This document shows positions 26,417-36,600 of a DNA stretch of 64,000 bases, piece after piece (the first letter of the stretch is position 1; each line of letters begins with the position of its first letter). The stretch is from Kiritimatiellaeota bacterium B1221 (GTDB lineage Bacteria; Verrucomicrobiota; Kiritimatiellia; SS1-B-03-39; UBA6053), in contig JARHXX010000001.1 of the NCBI GenBank assembly GCA_029269125.1, positions 1 to 64,000 of the forward strand, written 5' to 3'. The translations under genes were made by a program, and so were the position numbers. Under the pieces are notes generated by a model. The model saw nothing but the letters and a program-made list of their open reading frames with translations, searched no databases and was not told where the DNA came from.

Positions 26417-27085
26417 TTACTCAAAATTTGCCCGAAAGGCCTCAAAAGCCCTCCCCAAATCCTCCAGCGCCTTTTCCAGAGTCTCCACCCGCCCGGTGAG
26501 GGCCTCGATTTGCTGCGCTTCCTCGGAAGGGGGTATCTCGATTTTAGATACAGATTCAGGCGAAACCTCCATCAGATGCTCTCCACAAAGTTGATGCGCA
26601 TACCGCGACTCACGCCGGCCGCCCGCCTTGGGCAACTTCACCACCAGCACCACCCCGCCCACCATCGACAATGAGTCCAGGGCCTCCTCCATCTGTTCCT
26701 CATTCGGATTCACCCCCATTCGGGGCACCCGGTTTTTCAATTCAGCCAGGGTTTGCGGCCCCCGCAATATCAACTCGGCCATGATTGCCAGCTCCAGATC
26801 GCTTAACCCGTAACGATCTTGAAAGCCATGCTCGAATTTCGGCACCCGCGCCCCAGCTTCATGCACCAAGGTCACCAGTTTCTTCTCCTGACGCAAACTG
26901 TACAGCACCCGCTCCACCACCTTGGTGTCCAACTCCATCTGCGGATCACGGTTGGACTTCTGATTACAGGCCGCAGCCAAAGACGAAAGCGTCAGCGGAT
27001 AATACTCCGGCGTCGCCATCGACTTCTCCAGCAATGCCCCCAATACCCGCGCTTCCACCACTGATAAAATTGTGTCCGATTCCAT
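26417..27085 (-). CDS. YceH/DUF480-family winged-helix protein
   Basis: 222 residues made of two winged-helix-like halves. Family marks: VEARVLGALLEKSMATPEYYPLTL near the start, ACNQKSNRDPQMEL, and LRGPQTLAELKNRV with LPKAGGRRESRYAHQLCG. The C-terminal 45 residues form a coiled coil. Start at 27085 chosen because it is where the DUF480 family normally begins and a GGAA sits upstream; an in-frame ATG at 27190 adds 35 residues that do not resemble the family. Function in bacteria is not established; a DNA-binding role is suggested by the fold. Confidence 0.88.
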   Translation of the reverse strand: MESDTILSVVEARVLGALLEKSMATPEYYPLTLSSLAAACNQKSNRDPQMELDTKVVERVLYSLRQEKKLVTLVHEAGARVPKFEHGFQDRYGLSDLELAIMAELILRGPQTLAELKNRVPRMGVNPNEEQMEEALDSLSMVGGVVLVVKLPKAGGRRESRYAHQLCGEHLMEVSPESVSKIEIPPSEEAQQIEALTGRVETLEKALEDLGRAFEAFRANFE

Positions 27086-27247
27086 AAATATTCCAAATTT
27101 GAGATTTAAAATAGCTGTAAGCCTGATCTCCCCCCCAAATTTATCAAGCTTTACCAACTTTGGACTGCAGTCCTGCGCATAAAAAAACATCCGCTATCCC
27201 CGATTCTTTCCGTTTGAAATCCCTCAAACTTCAGACATAACCCCTCT

Positions 27248-28408
27248 ATGTCCAACCTCACCGACCTTCTCTCCCGCCTGATCGCCACCCCTTCCGTAAA
27301 CCCCGCCCATAGCGACGATCCCGGCATCACCGGCGAAAAACGCATGGCCGAACTCTTTTTTTCCATTTTCCAAGCAAAAGGACTCCAAACCGAAATGATT
27401 TACCCCATGGGGAAAGAAAGGCCGGCAGTCATCGGAAAATCTCAACCCGAAGAGATCCGTTCTACGCTGATGCTCGAAATGCATCTGGACACGGTCGCGG
27501 TTGCAGGCATGACCATCGACCCCTTTCAAACCGAGATCACAGACGGAAAACTTTACGGACGAGGGGCCTGCGACATGAAAGGCTCCATGGCCGCCCTCTT
27601 TCATGCGCTCACCCCCGAGCGAATTCAAACACTCAGCGAACGGGGGATCCAACTCATCCTTTTGGGAGCACCCGACGAAGAAACCGGACTCGGGGGCTCC
27701 ACTAAACTTGCGGCCGAAGGCTTGGGTGCGGATGTGGCCATAGTGCTGGAACCCACCCGCTGCCTGCCGGTGATCGCACATAAAGGTGCCCACTGGTACG
27801 AAGTCCATTTACGGGGACGTTCCGGACATGGCAGTCAGCCCCATACCGGCGTAAGCACCAACGCCGCTCTGGCCGAATTCCTCCCCGACCTGTTTCAAAT
27901 ACATGCAGATCTCACTGCGGCGTACCAACATCCCCTGCTTGGCACCTCTTCCTTGAACATCGGAAAGATTTCCGGTGGCCAAACCTATAATATCATCCCC
28001 GAACACACCCTTCTCCAGCTCGATCGACGCGTCATTCCCAACGAGGCACCGGAACTCTTTCAAGTGCAGGTCAACCAACTCATCGAAAAACAGGTCCAGC
28101 AAAACCTCCTCCTCAGCGGAGAATGCCTTCTGCACAGTCACACCGATTCTTTTGCCACCGAGGAAGACAGCCCCTTGGTGAAATCTCTCCAAGCCGCCAT
28201 CACCCGGGTTACCGGAGAGCCCGCCCCCTGCTCCGGCACCTCCTGGGTCAGCGACGCCTCTCCCTTCAGCCGGACCTGCGGACAAGTCCTCGTATTCGGC
28301 CCCGGCGATATCGCCCAGGCACACACCGAAGACGAATACATCGAAATTGAACAACTGGAACGCGGCGCCAAAATCTTCACTGACTTCCTGGATCACTTCA
28401 ATCCGTGA
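27248..28408 (+). CDS. M20-family metallopeptidase (ArgE/DapE-type deacylase)
   Basis: A zinc-dependent deacylase of the acetylornithine deacetylase / succinyl-diaminopimelate desuccinylase / carboxypeptidase G2 group; the substrate cannot be assigned from sequence. 386 residues. Metal and catalytic residues: His79 and Asp81 in LEMHLDTVAV, Asp109 in GRGACDMKGSM, Glu144/Glu145 in GAPDEETGLGG, Asp/Glu near VLEPT, and a C-terminal His in AQAHTEDEYI. The lid domain runs from about 185 to 290. The next gene is 95 bases downstream on the same strand with a hexamer array between them. Confidence 0.88.
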   Translation: MSNLTDLLSRLIATPSVNPAHSDDPGITGEKRMAELFFSIFQAKGLQTEMIYPMGKERPAVIGKSQPEEIRSTLMLEMHLDTVAVAGMTIDPFQTEITDGKLYGRGACDMKGSMAALFHALTPERIQTLSERGIQLILLGAPDEETGLGGSTKLAAEGLGADVAIVLEPTRCLPVIAHKGAHWYEVHLRGRSGHGSQPHTGVSTNAALAEFLPDLFQIHADLTAAYQHPLLGTSSLNIGKISGGQTYNIIPEHTLLQLDRRVIPNEAPELFQVQVNQLIEKQVQQNLLLSGECLLHSHTDSFATEEDSPLVKSLQAAITRVTGEPAPCSGTSWVSDASPFSRTCGQVLVFGPGDIAQAHTEDEYIEIEQLERGAKIFTDFLDHFNP

Positions 28409-28466
28409 TACAGATATTCCCGTCTGTAACCGGACAAAGCCCACCTAAAACTTAGTCATTCTTAAA

Positions 28467-28502
28467 AATCGCAATCTATATCGGGTTCGGTATCGTAATC
28501 GA
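28467..28502. repeat. Degenerate hexamer array next to a start codon
   Basis: Six units: AATCGC, AATCTA, TATCGG, GTTCGG, TATCGT, AATCGA. The array ends one base before the ATG of the downstream membrane glycosyltransferase, so it occupies its ribosome-binding region. Same family as 8116-8151. Confidence 0.6.
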
Positions 28503-28503
28503 C

Positions 28504-30039
28504 ATGCGCATGAAACTCCCCATTCTGATTTCAGCCCTGGCCAGCCTCGCGCTCTTGGCCGTCGCCTTCTGGTGGGCGCCTCTCAATCAGGATGAAGGCT
28601 GGTATCTCATGGCTGCCAGACGGGTATCGCAGGGCCACATGCCCTATCGCGACTTCGCCTTTACCCAAGCCCCGCTTTTCCCCTACGTTTTCCAGTTTGC
28701 GCAGCCGCTGATCAGCACCATGGGGCTCGCAGGCGGACGCTTGGTCAATATCGGTTTTTCCCTGCTCACTTTCTTGGTGCTTCACCGCAGTCTACGATAT
28801 TTCGTGCCCAGACCCAGTCGTGCTTTCGCGTTCCTGCTCCTGATATGCATCCTGGGACTCAATGTCTTTCAAGCCCAGTACACCGTCACGGTAAAAACCT
28901 ATCCCCTTGCCGGCTTTCTCCTTACCCTCAGCATGCTTGGATGGATCAGCTACCAACAGACCCATAGACGCAGCACCCTGATGCTCTGCGCGCTGGCCCT
29001 GGCCGCCGCCACCGCCACCCGCCTTTCCGTCGGACTGTTTTTTCTTCCCCTCGGATTCACCCTGCTAGGCCAACGTAAATCAGACGGACAAAAAGCCTGG
29101 ATCAGCTTCGCACTGCTCGGACTGCTGGGGCTCAGCCTGTTTTTTCTACCCTTTCTGCTGCTTGCCCCCGAAGGCTTCAAATTCGGACTGCTGGATTTTC
29201 ACGCCGCCCGCGAGGTGAATTCTTCGTGGTTACTCAAAGCCGGATTTCTCTCTCGGGTTCTACAGTCTTACCTCCCCGCCGTTCTGGCGCTGTTCTGCCT
29301 GCTTCCCAATTGGAAACGCTGGCAACCCGGTTCCCGAAGTCTTTGTCTCGGTATCTTCGCGGTCACACTTCTGCACCTGCTGGCCCCCTTTCCCTACGAT
29401 GATTATCAGGTGGCGCTCTATCCACTGCTGGCCCTGCTCATCACCATCGAAACCTCTCATCAACTTCCCGGCGTAAAACAAATCCGCCTGGCCCCTTTCC
29501 TCTTGATGGCCTGCCTGCTCTTCGCCTTTTCCTCCCCGCAACTTCCCCGCTGGTTCTCAAACGGACAGGACCGCATCTGGTTTAAAACCAAAGCCCAATC
29601 AGATCTGGCACTGCTTCGGGAAAAAGCAGAATTATTGCGGACGGAATTCACGAAAACCCCTACAAAAATTTTGACCATGGATACCTACATCCCCATCGAA
29701 AATGGAATGGAAATTCCCAGGGGACTCGAAATGGGACCTTTCAGCTATTTCCCTGATCTCGACACGGAGGACGCGAAACGGTACCAAGTCGTGAATCAGG
29801 AACTCCTCATGGATCTTATCCGCAATTCGGATGCTGATATCGCAACTTTCAGCGGATACACCTTCGCCATTGAATCCCCTTGGATTACCCCAACCGCGGA
29901 TCACATAAGGCAAATATACTGGGACTTGATGTTAGAAAGATTTAATTTAATCACGGTCTTTGAGAACTTTGGACAAGGCCCTTCTCAATTGGTGATTCTC
30001 GCAGATTCAGAGCTGCGACAACGCCTCGGAAACGATTAA
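28504..30039 (+). CDS. Membrane glycosyltransferase, GT39/ArnT-like
   Basis: 511 residues with roughly nine to ten hydrophobic segments up to about residue 355, then a soluble C-terminal domain of about 150 residues. The first loop carries the acidic pair of polyprenyl-sugar transferases (NQDEGWYLMAARR), followed by YRDFAFTQAP. This architecture fits enzymes that move a sugar from a polyprenyl-phosphate donor to an acceptor outside the cytoplasmic membrane. The acceptor is unknown. No Shine-Dalgarno is visible because the hexamer array fills that region. Confidence 0.75.
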   Translation: MRMKLPILISALASLALLAVAFWWAPLNQDEGWYLMAARRVSQGHMPYRDFAFTQAPLFPYVFQFAQPLISTMGLAGGRLVNIGFSLLTFLVLHRSLRYFVPRPSRAFAFLLLICILGLNVFQAQYTVTVKTYPLAGFLLTLSMLGWISYQQTHRRSTLMLCALALAAATATRLSVGLFFLPLGFTLLGQRKSDGQKAWISFALLGLLGLSLFFLPFLLLAPEGFKFGLLDFHAAREVNSSWLLKAGFLSRVLQSYLPAVLALFCLLPNWKRWQPGSRSLCLGIFAVTLLHLLAPFPYDDYQVALYPLLALLITIETSHQLPGVKQIRLAPFLLMACLLFAFSSPQLPRWFSNGQDRIWFKTKAQSDLALLREKAELLRTEFTKTPTKILTMDTYIPIENGMEIPRGLEMGPFSYFPDLDTEDAKRYQVVNQELLMDLIRNSDADIATFSGYTFAIESPWITPTADHIRQIYWDLMLERFNLITVFENFGQGPSQLVILADSELRQRLGND

Positions 30040-30182
30040 AACCCTTCGAAGTGCCCCCGTTAACCGGGCTTCACATAAGAGGCTTTAGAGCTCCGCGTTT
30101 CAAAACATATCAGCACCCAGGTTCCGCGTGCCCATCGGCATAAATGCCTAGAGAGAAACCGCGTAAACCCGGGAACTCCCAA

Positions 30183-31196
30183 CTATTTCTCCAGCAACCC
30201 CTCTCCCTGAAACACCCGGTACAAATACACCAGCAGCGGCACCACCAGGGACAGCACAATCACCAGCCCGATATTCAGCCAAAGCACGGTGATATACGGC
30301 GCAGAGGCATTTTGCACAGTCAGCGATGTCCCGTCGTCAAAGCGGAAAAACACCGGATATTCCATATGCACCCAGCCGGTGAGAAAAGCCACGGTTTGTA
30401 ACCCCGCCGCAAAACGTGCCTGCCAGGCTTTCCGGTTTTTCAATGCATGCACCATCCAGCCGATGCCACCGAGTGCGATCATTTGTGCCCCCACCTGAAA
30501 TCCCGATACAAACTTTTCAGGCGTCACCAATGCATGATACCCGCCCCAAAGCAACACGCCCCCCCCACTTAAAAAAGTAGCAATAAAAAATCCCCGAATC
30601 CGACTTTTCAGCACATCCCGTTCTTTATCCGTCTCCACTTCCCCGAAAAAAAACACCGAAGCCAGATATCCAAACACCGCATTTACAAAGATCGCACAAA
30701 ACAATCCCATCATCGTAAACCAGGGACGCAGGTAAAGATCCGCATAGCCATAATCCGGATGGGTACTCAGTTTGGGCAAATGTGCCAACGTCGCCGCTAC
30801 TATAAACCCGAAAAACGTGGGGGTGAGTATGGAACTCACCCTGAAAACCGCGTCATAAATTTTCAGATTTTTCCCGGGATCCGGATCGTATTTCCGAAAG
30901 GTGAAAAAACTGCCCCGCAACAAGATCCCCAACAAAGCCAGACTCAGTGGCAGATACAAAATCGTGCACAGCGTGGTGTACACTTTGGGGAAGCCGACAA
31001 ATAAAATCACAATCACCGCGATCAACCACACATGGTTCGCCTCCCAAACCGGACTCAGGGTCGCCTGCAATTTCTTCTGCAGTCCCGGATGTTTCCCCAA
31101 CGTCGCCTCTAACAATCCCCCGCCAAAATCCGCTCCGCCAAACAACGCATACACCGCGATCACAATAATCAGAAAAGCAAAAGTGATGAAACTCAT
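30183..31196 (-). CDS. cydB: Cytochrome bd-type ubiquinol oxidase subunit II
   Basis: 337-residue polytopic partner of CydA, needed for heme assembly of the oxidase. Motifs include FGGADFGGGLLEATLGK near the N-terminus, WEANHVWLIAVIVILFVGFP, and RGSFFTFRKYDP. Its start overlaps the cydA stop by four bases (ATGA). No cydX or cydDC is visible in the window. Confidence 0.94.
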   Translation of the reverse strand: MSFITFAFLIIVIAVYALFGGADFGGGLLEATLGKHPGLQKKLQATLSPVWEANHVWLIAVIVILFVGFPKVYTTLCTILYLPLSLALLGILLRGSFFTFRKYDPDPGKNLKIYDAVFRVSSILTPTFFGFIVAATLAHLPKLSTHPDYGYADLYLRPWFTMMGLFCAIFVNAVFGYLASVFFFGEVETDKERDVLKSRIRGFFIATFLSGGGVLLWGGYHALVTPEKFVSGFQVGAQMIALGGIGWMVHALKNRKAWQARFAAGLQTVAFLTGWVHMEYPVFFRFDDGTSLTVQNASAPYITVLWLNIGLVIVLSLVVPLLVYLYRVFQGEGLLEK

Positions 31197-32503
31197 GATT
31201 CAGGCTCCCGTTCGGATTCAATCACAAACCATTTCCACAACAGTCCGAAAGAAAGAAATCCCAGGATGCCGTACAGGCCGAAAATCACCAGAAAATTCCA
31301 ACCCAGACCCGGAACCGGGGTCACGGAATCCGCAGTGCGCATAATCCGGTAAATGACCCAGGGCTGCCTCCCCACTTCCGTCACGATCCAACCCGCTTCT
31401 AGGGCGATAAAGCCCAAGGGGGCGAACCCTAATAACATCCATTGCCACCAACGCCTGGACATCAGGTCCCATTTCTTCCACTTGGCCACCAGCCAATAAA
31501 TCGAAACCATCAACATCAAACCGCCGACACCCACCATCACCTGAAATGCAATATGGGGGACCAAAACCGGAGGCCGTTCGTCTTCGGGAAAAGCGTCCAG
31601 ACCTTTCACTTCCGCATTAAAATTTCCAAACGCCAAAAAACTAAGCCCCCCCGGAATCCGGATCGCATATTTCACTTCCCCGGTTTCTTCATTCTGAATC
31701 CCCCCAATCAACAACGGCACCCGCGTTCCGGTTTCAAAATGCGCCTCCATCGCAGCCAGTTTCTCGGGTTGACGTTTCGCAACCGATTTCGCACTCAAAT
31801 CCCCGGTAATCGGCATCAGAAAAGAACTGATCACCAGACAAGGCATCAAATACATACTTGCCCGCAAATGAAAGGCCCTCCCTTTACCCCGTAGCAGGCC
31901 CAAGGCGTGCACCCCCAAAGCAGCCCCACTCACAGCCATAAAAGAGGCGCAAAGCATGTGGATCGCCTGCAAAGGCCATGCACGGTTAAACATCGCCTTC
32001 CACGGATCAATGTTTTCCGCCTGACCATTCACCCAGTCAAAACCCGTCGGGGCGTTCATCCATCCATTGGCCGCTATGACCAATAAACCGGACGATAACC
32101 CGCAGATCCCCACCATCAATCCGAAAAATAAATGCCGGTCCTCCGGAATTCTTCCCCACCCATATAAAAACAACCCCAAAAAGATGGCCTCCAGAAAAAA
32201 TGCAGCCCCTTCCAGCGAAAACGGCATCCCGAAAATGGGCCCCGCATGCTCCATAAATCCGGGCCATAACAAGCCCAGCTGAAAACTTAAAGCGGTGCCA
32301 CTCACCGCGCCGGTAGCAAAAAGAATTGCACTTCCCTTCATCCAGGCCCGCGTTAACTGTAAATCGATGGGATCCCGATCTTTTAAATACCGGCGGTAAG
32401 CCGCAAACATCAGGAAAGGCATCACCATCGATATGGCAGCAAAGATGATATGAAACGCCAGCGAAAAAGCCATTTGGCTGCGAGCCATGAGTAAATGATC
32501 CAT
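31193..32503 (-). CDS. cydA: Cytochrome bd-type ubiquinol oxidase subunit I (short Q-loop)
   Basis: Quinol-oxidising, oxygen-reducing subunit with three hemes. 436 residues from the chosen start. The N-terminal helix has ARSQMAFSLAFHIIFAAISM with the axial His18, then the GTALSFQLGLLWPGFM and GPIFGMPFSLEGAAFFLEA segments. The C-terminal GWIVTEVGRQPWVIY motif, with RIMRTADSVTP, matches cyanide-insensitive (CIO-type) subunits better than E. coli CydA, and the Q-loop is short. Start at 32503 has AGGGAAG right upstream; an ATG at 32554 would add 17 unlikely residues. Typical of respiration at low oxygen. Confidence 0.92.
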   Translation of the reverse strand: MDHLLMARSQMAFSLAFHIIFAAISMVMPFLMFAAYRRYLKDRDPIDLQLTRAWMKGSAILFATGAVSGTALSFQLGLLWPGFMEHAGPIFGMPFSLEGAAFFLEAIFLGLFLYGWGRIPEDRHLFFGLMVGICGLSSGLLVIAANGWMNAPTGFDWVNGQAENIDPWKAMFNRAWPLQAIHMLCASFMAVSGAALGVHALGLLRGKGRAFHLRASMYLMPCLVISSFLMPITGDLSAKSVAKRQPEKLAAMEAHFETGTRVPLLIGGIQNEETGEVKYAIRIPGGLSFLAFGNFNAEVKGLDAFPEDERPPVLVPHIAFQVMVGVGGLMLMVSIYWLVAKWKKWDLMSRRWWQWMLLGFAPLGFIALEAGWIVTEVGRQPWVIYRIMRTADSVTPVPGLGWNFLVIFGLYGILGFLSFGLLWKWFVIESEREPES

Positions 32504-32627
32504 TTCTTCCCTGTACGCTTGATGAAGAACGATTGCAAATCTTAGTAGTGGCAATTCATAATTAGAATCAGACAGATCCGACGCGGCCTGACCCGCTCCG
32601 ATCTGTCAGACACGCCACTCCCCTAAC

Positions 32628-32661
32628 ACAAAAAAACCACCTGCTGTTTCCAGCAGATGGT
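32628..32661 (-). terminator. Intrinsic terminator after rpsG
   Basis: On the minus strand: ACCATCTGCTG, loop GAAA, CAGCAGGTGGT (one G-T pair), then seven T. It ends the large ribosomal/RNA polymerase transcript. Confidence 0.88.
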
Positions 32662-32690
32662 CTTACGTGGTTTTCTCTTAAGCGAGAAGT

Positions 32691-33161
32691 CTACCAGCGG
32701 TAGTGAGCGAAAGCACGGTTGGCCTGCGCCATTTTATGGGTATCGTCACGTTTTTTAATGGCAGAACCCGTGTTGTTGTGGGCATCAACCAGTTCGCTGG
32801 CCAACGCATTGGCCAAAGGCATGCCTTTTTTGGCACGGGAATACTGAATAATCCAGCGCATGGCCAAAGAACGGCTACGCGGTGTGGAAAGTTCCATCGG
32901 CACCTGATAGGTGGCGCCACCCACGCGGCGGGATTTGACTTCCAATTGCGGACGCACATTTTCAATGGCGTTTTCAAAAACTTCTACCGGATTCTCTTTG
33001 GTCTTTTCTTCAACCAGACTGAGAGCGGTATAAATAATTTTCTGGGCAACGGTTTTTTTACCTTTGCGCATGATTTGGTTCACAAAACGAGTGATTTCCG
33101 TGTTCGAAAATTTCGGATCAGGGAGAACTTCCCGTTTAACTGAGCGGTGACGACGTGCCAT
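32691..33161 (-). CDS. rpsG: 30S ribosomal protein S7
   Basis: Small-subunit assembly protein that binds the 16S 3' domain. 156 residues, standard length: MARRHRSVKREVLPDPKFSN at the start, FVNQIMRKGKKTVAQKIIYT, VKSRRVGGATYQVPMEL and RSLAMRWIIQYSRAKKG. Follows rpsL by 26 bases. The usual fusA neighbour is not next to it; the transcript ends here at a terminator. Confidence 0.98.
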   Translation of the reverse strand: MARRHRSVKREVLPDPKFSNTEITRFVNQIMRKGKKTVAQKIIYTALSLVEEKTKENPVEVFENAIENVRPQLEVKSRRVGGATYQVPMELSTPRSRSLAMRWIIQYSRAKKGMPLANALASELVDAHNNTGSAIKKRDDTHKMAQANRAFAHYRW

Positions 33162-33187
33162 ATGATATTGTTCCTAAACGATGATTA

Positions 33188-33568
33188 TTAGTTTTTAACT
33201 TTAGGCTTCTTTGTTCCATATTTGGAACGGCCTTGATTACGTCCGTCAACCCCTAAACAGTCAAGGGCACCCCGAACAATGTGATAACGAACACCGGGAA
33301 GGTCAGGTACACGACCACCGCGAACCAATACCATACTGTGTTCCTGAAGGTTGTGACCTTCACCGGGAATGTAAGCGGTGACCTCTTGACCATTGGTCAA
33401 ACGTACACGGGCAATTTTCCGCAAAGCGGAGTTCGGTTTTTTCGGAGTTTGGGTTTTCACCAACAAACAAACGCCACGACGTTGCGGACACTGTTGCAAC
33501 GCACGTGATTTACTCTTTTTCCGGATAGGTTTGCGTCCGGTACGCACAAGCTGATTAATGGTAGGCAT
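33188..33568 (-). CDS. rpsL: 30S ribosomal protein S12
   Basis: Decoding-site protein of the 30S subunit. 126 residues: [43 protein letters not shown] (with the usual lysine of the decoding loop), then [20 protein letters not shown]. In most bacteria the second loop reads GGRVKDLPG; here codon 88 is CCT (Pro) in place of the lysine. The lysine at this position is a known streptomycin-resistance site in E. coli. Located 75 bases after rpoC. Confidence 0.98.
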   Translation of the reverse strand: MPTINQLVRTGRKPIRKKSKSRALQQCPQRRGVCLLVKTQTPKKPNSALRKIARVRLTNGQEVTAYIPGEGHNLQEHSMVLVRGGRVPDLPGVRYHIVRGALDCLGVDGRNQGRSKYGTKKPKVKN

Positions 33569-33643
33569 AAATTTTTTCCTTAAGATACTGAAATCGGGGC
33601 GGAGGCCTTAACACAAAGCCCCCCCTCCTGACAACTCCCTAAC

Positions 33644-36600
33644 TTAACTTTCAATTGATTTTTTTTCTTCGAACATTTCTTCTCCAAGCAGTTCATCGGC
33701 CGAAATCGGCTCTGAAGCATACTTGAGGCGGATATCACGGTACATTTCAAAGCCGGTTCCGGCCGGAATCAAGTGTCCCATGATGACATTTTCTTTAAAT
33801 CCACGCAAATTATCACGCTTGGTAAGCGCGGCGGCTTCGGTCAGTACACGCGTGGTGTCCTGGAACGAGGCGGCGGAAATAAAACTTTCTGTTTCCAGAG
33901 CGGCTTTGGTGATTCCCAACAATACCGGTGAAGCTTCCGCGGGACGGCGGCCTTCACTGACCGCTTTCTCGTTGATATCTTCAAAGGTCAGGCGGTCAAT
34001 CTGATCGCCAGGCAGGAGATCGGTATCCCCCGCATCGGTGATTTTCACTTTGCGCAACATTTGGCGTACAATCACTTCAATGTGCTTGTCGTTAATTTCC
34101 ACACCTTGCACACGGTATACGGACTGTACCTGGTTCACCAAGTATTCCTGCAAAGCGCGGGGTCCGCACACTTCCAGCAACTCTTGAGGCGTGACAGGTC
34201 CTTCCGTCAACTGCTGACCCTTCTTCACGTGATCTCCACGGAAGACCACCACATGTTTGCCCATCGGAATCAGATGTTCTTCGGACTCACCGGTTTCAGG
34301 GTCATGAATCATCAAGCGACGTTTGCCGCGCGTGGATCCTTCGAAGTCAACCGTTCCGTCAATTTTAGCGATTTCCGCTGCATCTTTGGGTTTACGGGCT
34401 TCAAACAGTTCAGCCACCCGGGGCAGACCCCCGGTAATATCGTTGGTACGGGCCGCTTTACGAGGTGTTTTAGCCACCACCGTACCGGCAGCAACATCCG
34501 CCCCTTCCGTCACGGTAACCTGCGCTCCGGAAGGAATCGCATACGCATTCAGGGTCGCTTGATCCGGGGAATGGGGATCGGTCACGATAATCTGAGGATG
34601 CAAATCTTCTTTGTGCTCTAAAACCACGGTGTTTTCGAGACCGGTTTGCGCATCCAATTCCTTGCGTATGGTCACACCTTCGATGAAGTCATGGAACTTC
34701 ACTTTACCCGTGTGCTCGGAAATAATCGGCACGTTATGGGGATCCCATTTCATAAAGGCTTCCCCTTTCTTAACCTTCTCACCATCTTCAATGAAGATTT
34801 GTGATCCGATCATGGTGGTATGACGCTCAAGTTCGCGACCCTGCTTGTCAAAAATACCAATGGATCCGTTCTTGTTCAATACCGTCCAGGCTTTTTCTCC
34901 CTCTTCGGTCGTGACCGGTACCGCACGTACATCTGTGTAACGCATGACACCCGTGTTCTTGGCGGAAACCTCAGGATTGTTGAATACACCACTCGCAACC
35001 CCACCCACGTGGAACGTACGCATGGTCAACTGGGTTCCGGGCTCACCAATGGACTGAGCCGCAATGATTCCCACAGATTCACCCAACATGCCCGGTGCAC
35101 CGGTCGCAGGATTCACCCCGTAACATTTGATACAAACCCCGCGTTTACTTTCACAAGTCAGCGCAGAACGAATTTTCATCATTTCAATACCGGCATGGTC
35201 AATACGGTCGGCAACCACTTCATCAATCAGTTGACCTTCGGCCACAATGATTTTCCCGGAAGAAGGATCCAGTACATTCTGCTGAGCGGTACGGCCAATG
35301 CAGCGCTCGCCTACAGAAACCAACTCCTCGTCCCCTTCCATGATGGATTGAACTTCGATACCATTTACGGTGCCGCAGTCATCTTCCACCACGATAATAT
35401 CGTGGGAAACATCCACAAGTTTACGGGTCAGGTAACCGGAGTCGGCCGTCTTCAACGCCGTATCCGCCAAACCTTTACGGGCACCGTGGGTACTAATGAA
35501 ATATTCGAGTACCGTCAGTCCTTCACGGAAGTTGGATAGAATCGGACGTTCAATAATTTCACCCGAAGGCTTGGCCATCAAACCACGCATACCTGCAAGC
35601 TGACGGATCTGCTGTTTGGAACCACGGGCTCCGGAGTCCACCATCACGTAAATCGGATTAATGTGGTCCTGGTTGTTGTTGTATTCCATCGCCCGGAACA
35701 TCACGTTAGTGATTTCCTCGGTGGTATGCGTCCAGATGTCAACGATACGGTTGTAACGTTCGCCATCGGTAATCACACCCTTACGGTATTGGGTTTCAAC
35801 TTCTTCCAGCTGTTTGTTGGCCGCTTCAAGCAGCTTGTGCTTTTCATCGGGGATATTCATGTCGATAATTCCAATGGAAATACCGGACATGGTGGCTTGA
35901 TCAAAGCCCAGTTCTTTCAAACGGTCCAAGGCATTTACCGTTTCGGCATGACCCGCATTCTGGTAACAGCGCCAAATCAAATCACCCAAAGTCTTCTTGG
36001 TCACCACCTTATTCAGGAAACCAAGATCTTTCGGCCAAATTTCACTGAAGAATACACGTCCCACGGTTGTGGTGATCACAGATTTTTCTGAGTCACCAAA
36101 AATGGTTTCAGTCTGATAATCCGGATTCTTATAACGAATACGGCTGTGAATGTGCAACACCCCTTCATCATGTGCAGTGTGTACTTCATGCGCATCGGCC
36201 AAAATAGGCAGATGTTCTTGCGGATCAAGCTTTCCTGTACGTTCGGCAATCCGATCGCGCTGCGAAGGACTGGTCACATAGTAAGCACCCAAACAGATAT
36301 CCTGGGACGGCGTGGTGATCGGACGACCACTGGACGGCGAGAAGATATTGTTACTGGCCAACATCAACAGACGGGTTTCCATCTGCGCTTCCACAGACAG
36401 CGGTACGTGCACCGCCATTTGGTCTCCGTCAAAGTCGGCGTTGTACGCGGTACAAACCAAAGGATGTACCCGAATCGCGGAACCTTCAATCAAGGTCGGT
36501 TCAAAGGCCTGAATGGAGAGACGGTGAAGCGTCGGCGCGCGGTTAAGCAACACGGAATGCCCCTTGGTCACTTCTTCAAGAATGTCCCAAACCTCATCAG

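Noticed and set aside
27224-28444. Minus-strand frames of 194 and 211 codons
   Set aside because: Antisense to the M20 peptidase, whose metal-binding motifs make the plus strand certain.
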